Assembly: GCF_900109855.1 (NCBI RefSeq)
Contig: NZ_FOBO01000004.1
Span: forward strand, 208,673-272,672
DNA length: 64,000 nt
Direction of reading: 5' to 3'
Source: Roseovarius tolerans
Lineage (GTDB): Bacteria > Pseudomonadota > Alphaproteobacteria > Rhodobacterales > Rhodobacteraceae
Part shown: positions 63,038-64,000 of the stretch, piece by piece
Layout of the letters: every line of letters begins with the position of its first letter
Position numbering within the stretch: position 1 is the stretch's first letter
Made by a program: the position numbers and the translations under genes
The notes under the pieces: model-generated
What the model saw: the letters and a program-made list of their open reading frames with translations, nothing else
Told to the model about the DNA's origin: nothing
The model's database searches: none

Positions 63038-63766
63038 ATGACGCGTTTGCTTGCCCTTCTGGGGCTTATCTTCATCACCGCCTGCACCAATCCGAACGAT
63101 CTGGATGAGGCGCCTGCCTATCTTGGCAATTTCCAGCTGGGGCACAATGTTGTCGTCGCTCCGAACCTGACCAAGGGCCCGGCATCGCGCGAGGCTTCGC
63201 AGGAAGAGTGGGTCGCCGCCGTGACCGAGGCGATGACCGACCGGTTCACCCGCTATCAGGGCTCCAAACTCTATCACCTGGGTGTCAGCATCGAGGGCTA
63301 TGTGCTGGCCGTGCCGGGGGTGCCGATCGTGGCCTCGCCGAAATCGGCGCTGATCCTGCATGTCACCGCATGGGATGACGCGGCGGGCAAGAAGCTCAAC
63401 CCCGAGCCGCATATGGTCACCGTGGTCGAGAGCATTTCGGGCGCGACCTTTCTCGGCTCCGGCCTGACCCAGAGCAAGGAGGTCCAGCTCCAGAACCTCA
63501 GCCGCAATGCCGCCAAGCAGATCGAGACCTGGCTGGTGCGTCAGAACCAGAAATTTGGCTGGTTCGAGGATGACGGGGTTCCCGCGTCGAAAAAGAGCGA
63601 CGACGAGTTGACGCGCACGGCACCCGGTGCCGATGAGACACCCGCCGCAGGTGAGGCTGCAGCGCGTGTCGAGACCGGCGACGCGCCGCTCACCCCGGCC
63701 GAGCAGGCGACGGCGGCGGTCGAGATCATTGAGGAGCCCGATGTCGCACCGCGCGTGATCGAATGA
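63038..63766 (+). CDS. lipoprotein of unknown function
   Basis: A 242-residue protein with a lipobox at FITAC (acylated Cys 16). The conserved part is about residues 30-180 (YLGNFQLGHNVVVAPNLTKG; MTDRFTRYQGSKLYHLGVSI; KSALILHVTAWDDAAGKK). The last 60 residues are acidic and low-complexity (Ala/Glu/Thr-rich). It is a soluble lipoprotein likely tethered in the periplasm. No named family recognised. Confidence 0.8.
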   Translation: MTRLLALLGLIFITACTNPNDLDEAPAYLGNFQLGHNVVVAPNLTKGPASREASQEEWVAAVTEAMTDRFTRYQGSKLYHLGVSIEGYVLAVPGVPIVASPKSALILHVTAWDDAAGKKLNPEPHMVTVVESISGATFLGSGLTQSKEVQLQNLSRNAAKQIETWLVRQNQKFGWFEDDGVPASKKSDDELTRTAPGADETPAAGEAAARVETGDAPLTPAEQATAAVEIIEEPDVAPRVIE

Positions 63767-63913
63767 TCCGCAGCCGCCGCTCAGGCCGCCCGTGCCGCGC
63801 GCGGGCAGGCGTGGGCGAGGTTGGGCTTGATTTTCCCGTCCAGACTCAATAAACGGCGCGCGGAGCAACAATCGGGCCACGACGGCCCCCCAACTGACAA
63901 GGCGCCCACGACC

Positions 63914-64000
63914 ATGGCAAAGGAAAAGTTTGACCGTTCGAAACCGCATGTGAACATCGGCACGATCGGGCATGTGGACCACGGCAAGACGACGCTGACG
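63914..64000 (+). CDS. tuf: elongation factor Tu, 5' end only
   Basis: The first 29 codons read [20 protein letters not shown] then VDHGKTTLT, which is the invariant EF-Tu N-terminus with the P-loop GHVDHGKTT. The gene runs off the window. The upstream genes are not rpsL-rpsG-fusA, so this is probably the second tuf copy in front of tRNA-Trp/secE/nusG. Confidence 0.97.
   Translation, partial: MAKEKFDRSKPHVNIGTIGHVDHGKTTLT

Noticed and set aside
61556..63982. Cytochrome P450 extended to more than 800 residues at its N-terminus
   Set aside because: The upstream part of the frame is opposite the lipoprotein gene and lacks P450 features; the ATG at 62917 with a GAGG site gives a normal P450 length.
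1..64000. CRISPR arrays, complete insertion sequences or prophage genes
   Set aside because: No regularly spaced repeats, transposase or phage structural motifs were seen; only the integrase remnant is mobile-element-related.

Overview
The window is about 64 kb of high-GC alphaproteobacterial DNA, most likely a marine Rhodobacteraceae (Roseobacter-group) chromosome. The reasons are the two TRAP (DctPQM) transporters, a MarR/OmpR pair of the PetP/PetR type, the leuCD/leuB and ilvE arrangement, etfBA next to a 3-hydroxybutyryl-CoA dehydrogenase, a Sit/Mnt-type metal ABC transporter, and tight operons joined by ATGA or TAATG overlaps. I do not assign a species.

Left flank (1-5434): the 3' part of an MscS channel; an alpha/beta hydrolase overlapping a TRAP transporter operon (dctP, dctQ, dctM); and a divergent LysR regulator with an operator-like palindrome in the shared intergenic region.

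Genomic island (about 5436-29929): a perfect 53-bp repeat made of the 3' part of tRNA-Pro(CGG) occurs at 5436-5488 and again inside the intact tRNA-Pro(CGG) gene at 29882-29958, where a truncated tyrosine integrase lies beside it. The DNA between is accessory and mosaic. It holds a duplicated deacetylase fragment, a cupin, a pentameric ligand-gated ion channel homologue, an envelope cluster (secreted protein, two HdeD-type membrane proteins, membrane-anchored glycerophosphodiesterase, RND pump and adaptor), a damaged rhodanese gene and a polar amino-acid ABC importer. These are followed by a DMT exporter, a polysaccharide-deacetylase-fold hydrolase divergent from a second TRAP operon with its LysR regulator, a LysR gene broken by one amber codon, an XRE regulator with a 46-residue companion ORF, and a fasciclin/MsrB/DoxX envelope-redox trio.

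Right flank, core genes (29882-38675): tRNA-Pro, leuB, an exo/endonuclease-family protein, a membrane protein, leuD, leuC, a secreted protein, a response regulator with a MarR partner, and ilvE. Leucine biosynthesis genes share one strand but leuB is split from leuCD by two unrelated genes.

Polysaccharide locus (39561-48672): lipid-carrier sugar transferase, two glycosyltransferases, a polymerase/ligase-like membrane protein, an acyltransferase-SGNH protein, and a translationally coupled GMC flavoprotein plus SDR pair. It follows an 0.9-kb non-coding region.

Metal transport and housekeeping (48697-64000): a Fur-family-type operator and promoter precede a four-gene Mn/Fe/Zn-type ABC transporter, one of whose permeases has a DtxR-like C-terminal extension. 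Then come parC, an SH3-domain protein, an SDR, a HIG1-type twin-membrane-span protein, a PduO-type cobalamin adenosyltransferase, etfB-etfA, a DUF6473-like protein, 3-hydroxybutyryl-CoA dehydrogenase, a cytochrome P450, a lipoprotein and the first codons of tuf.
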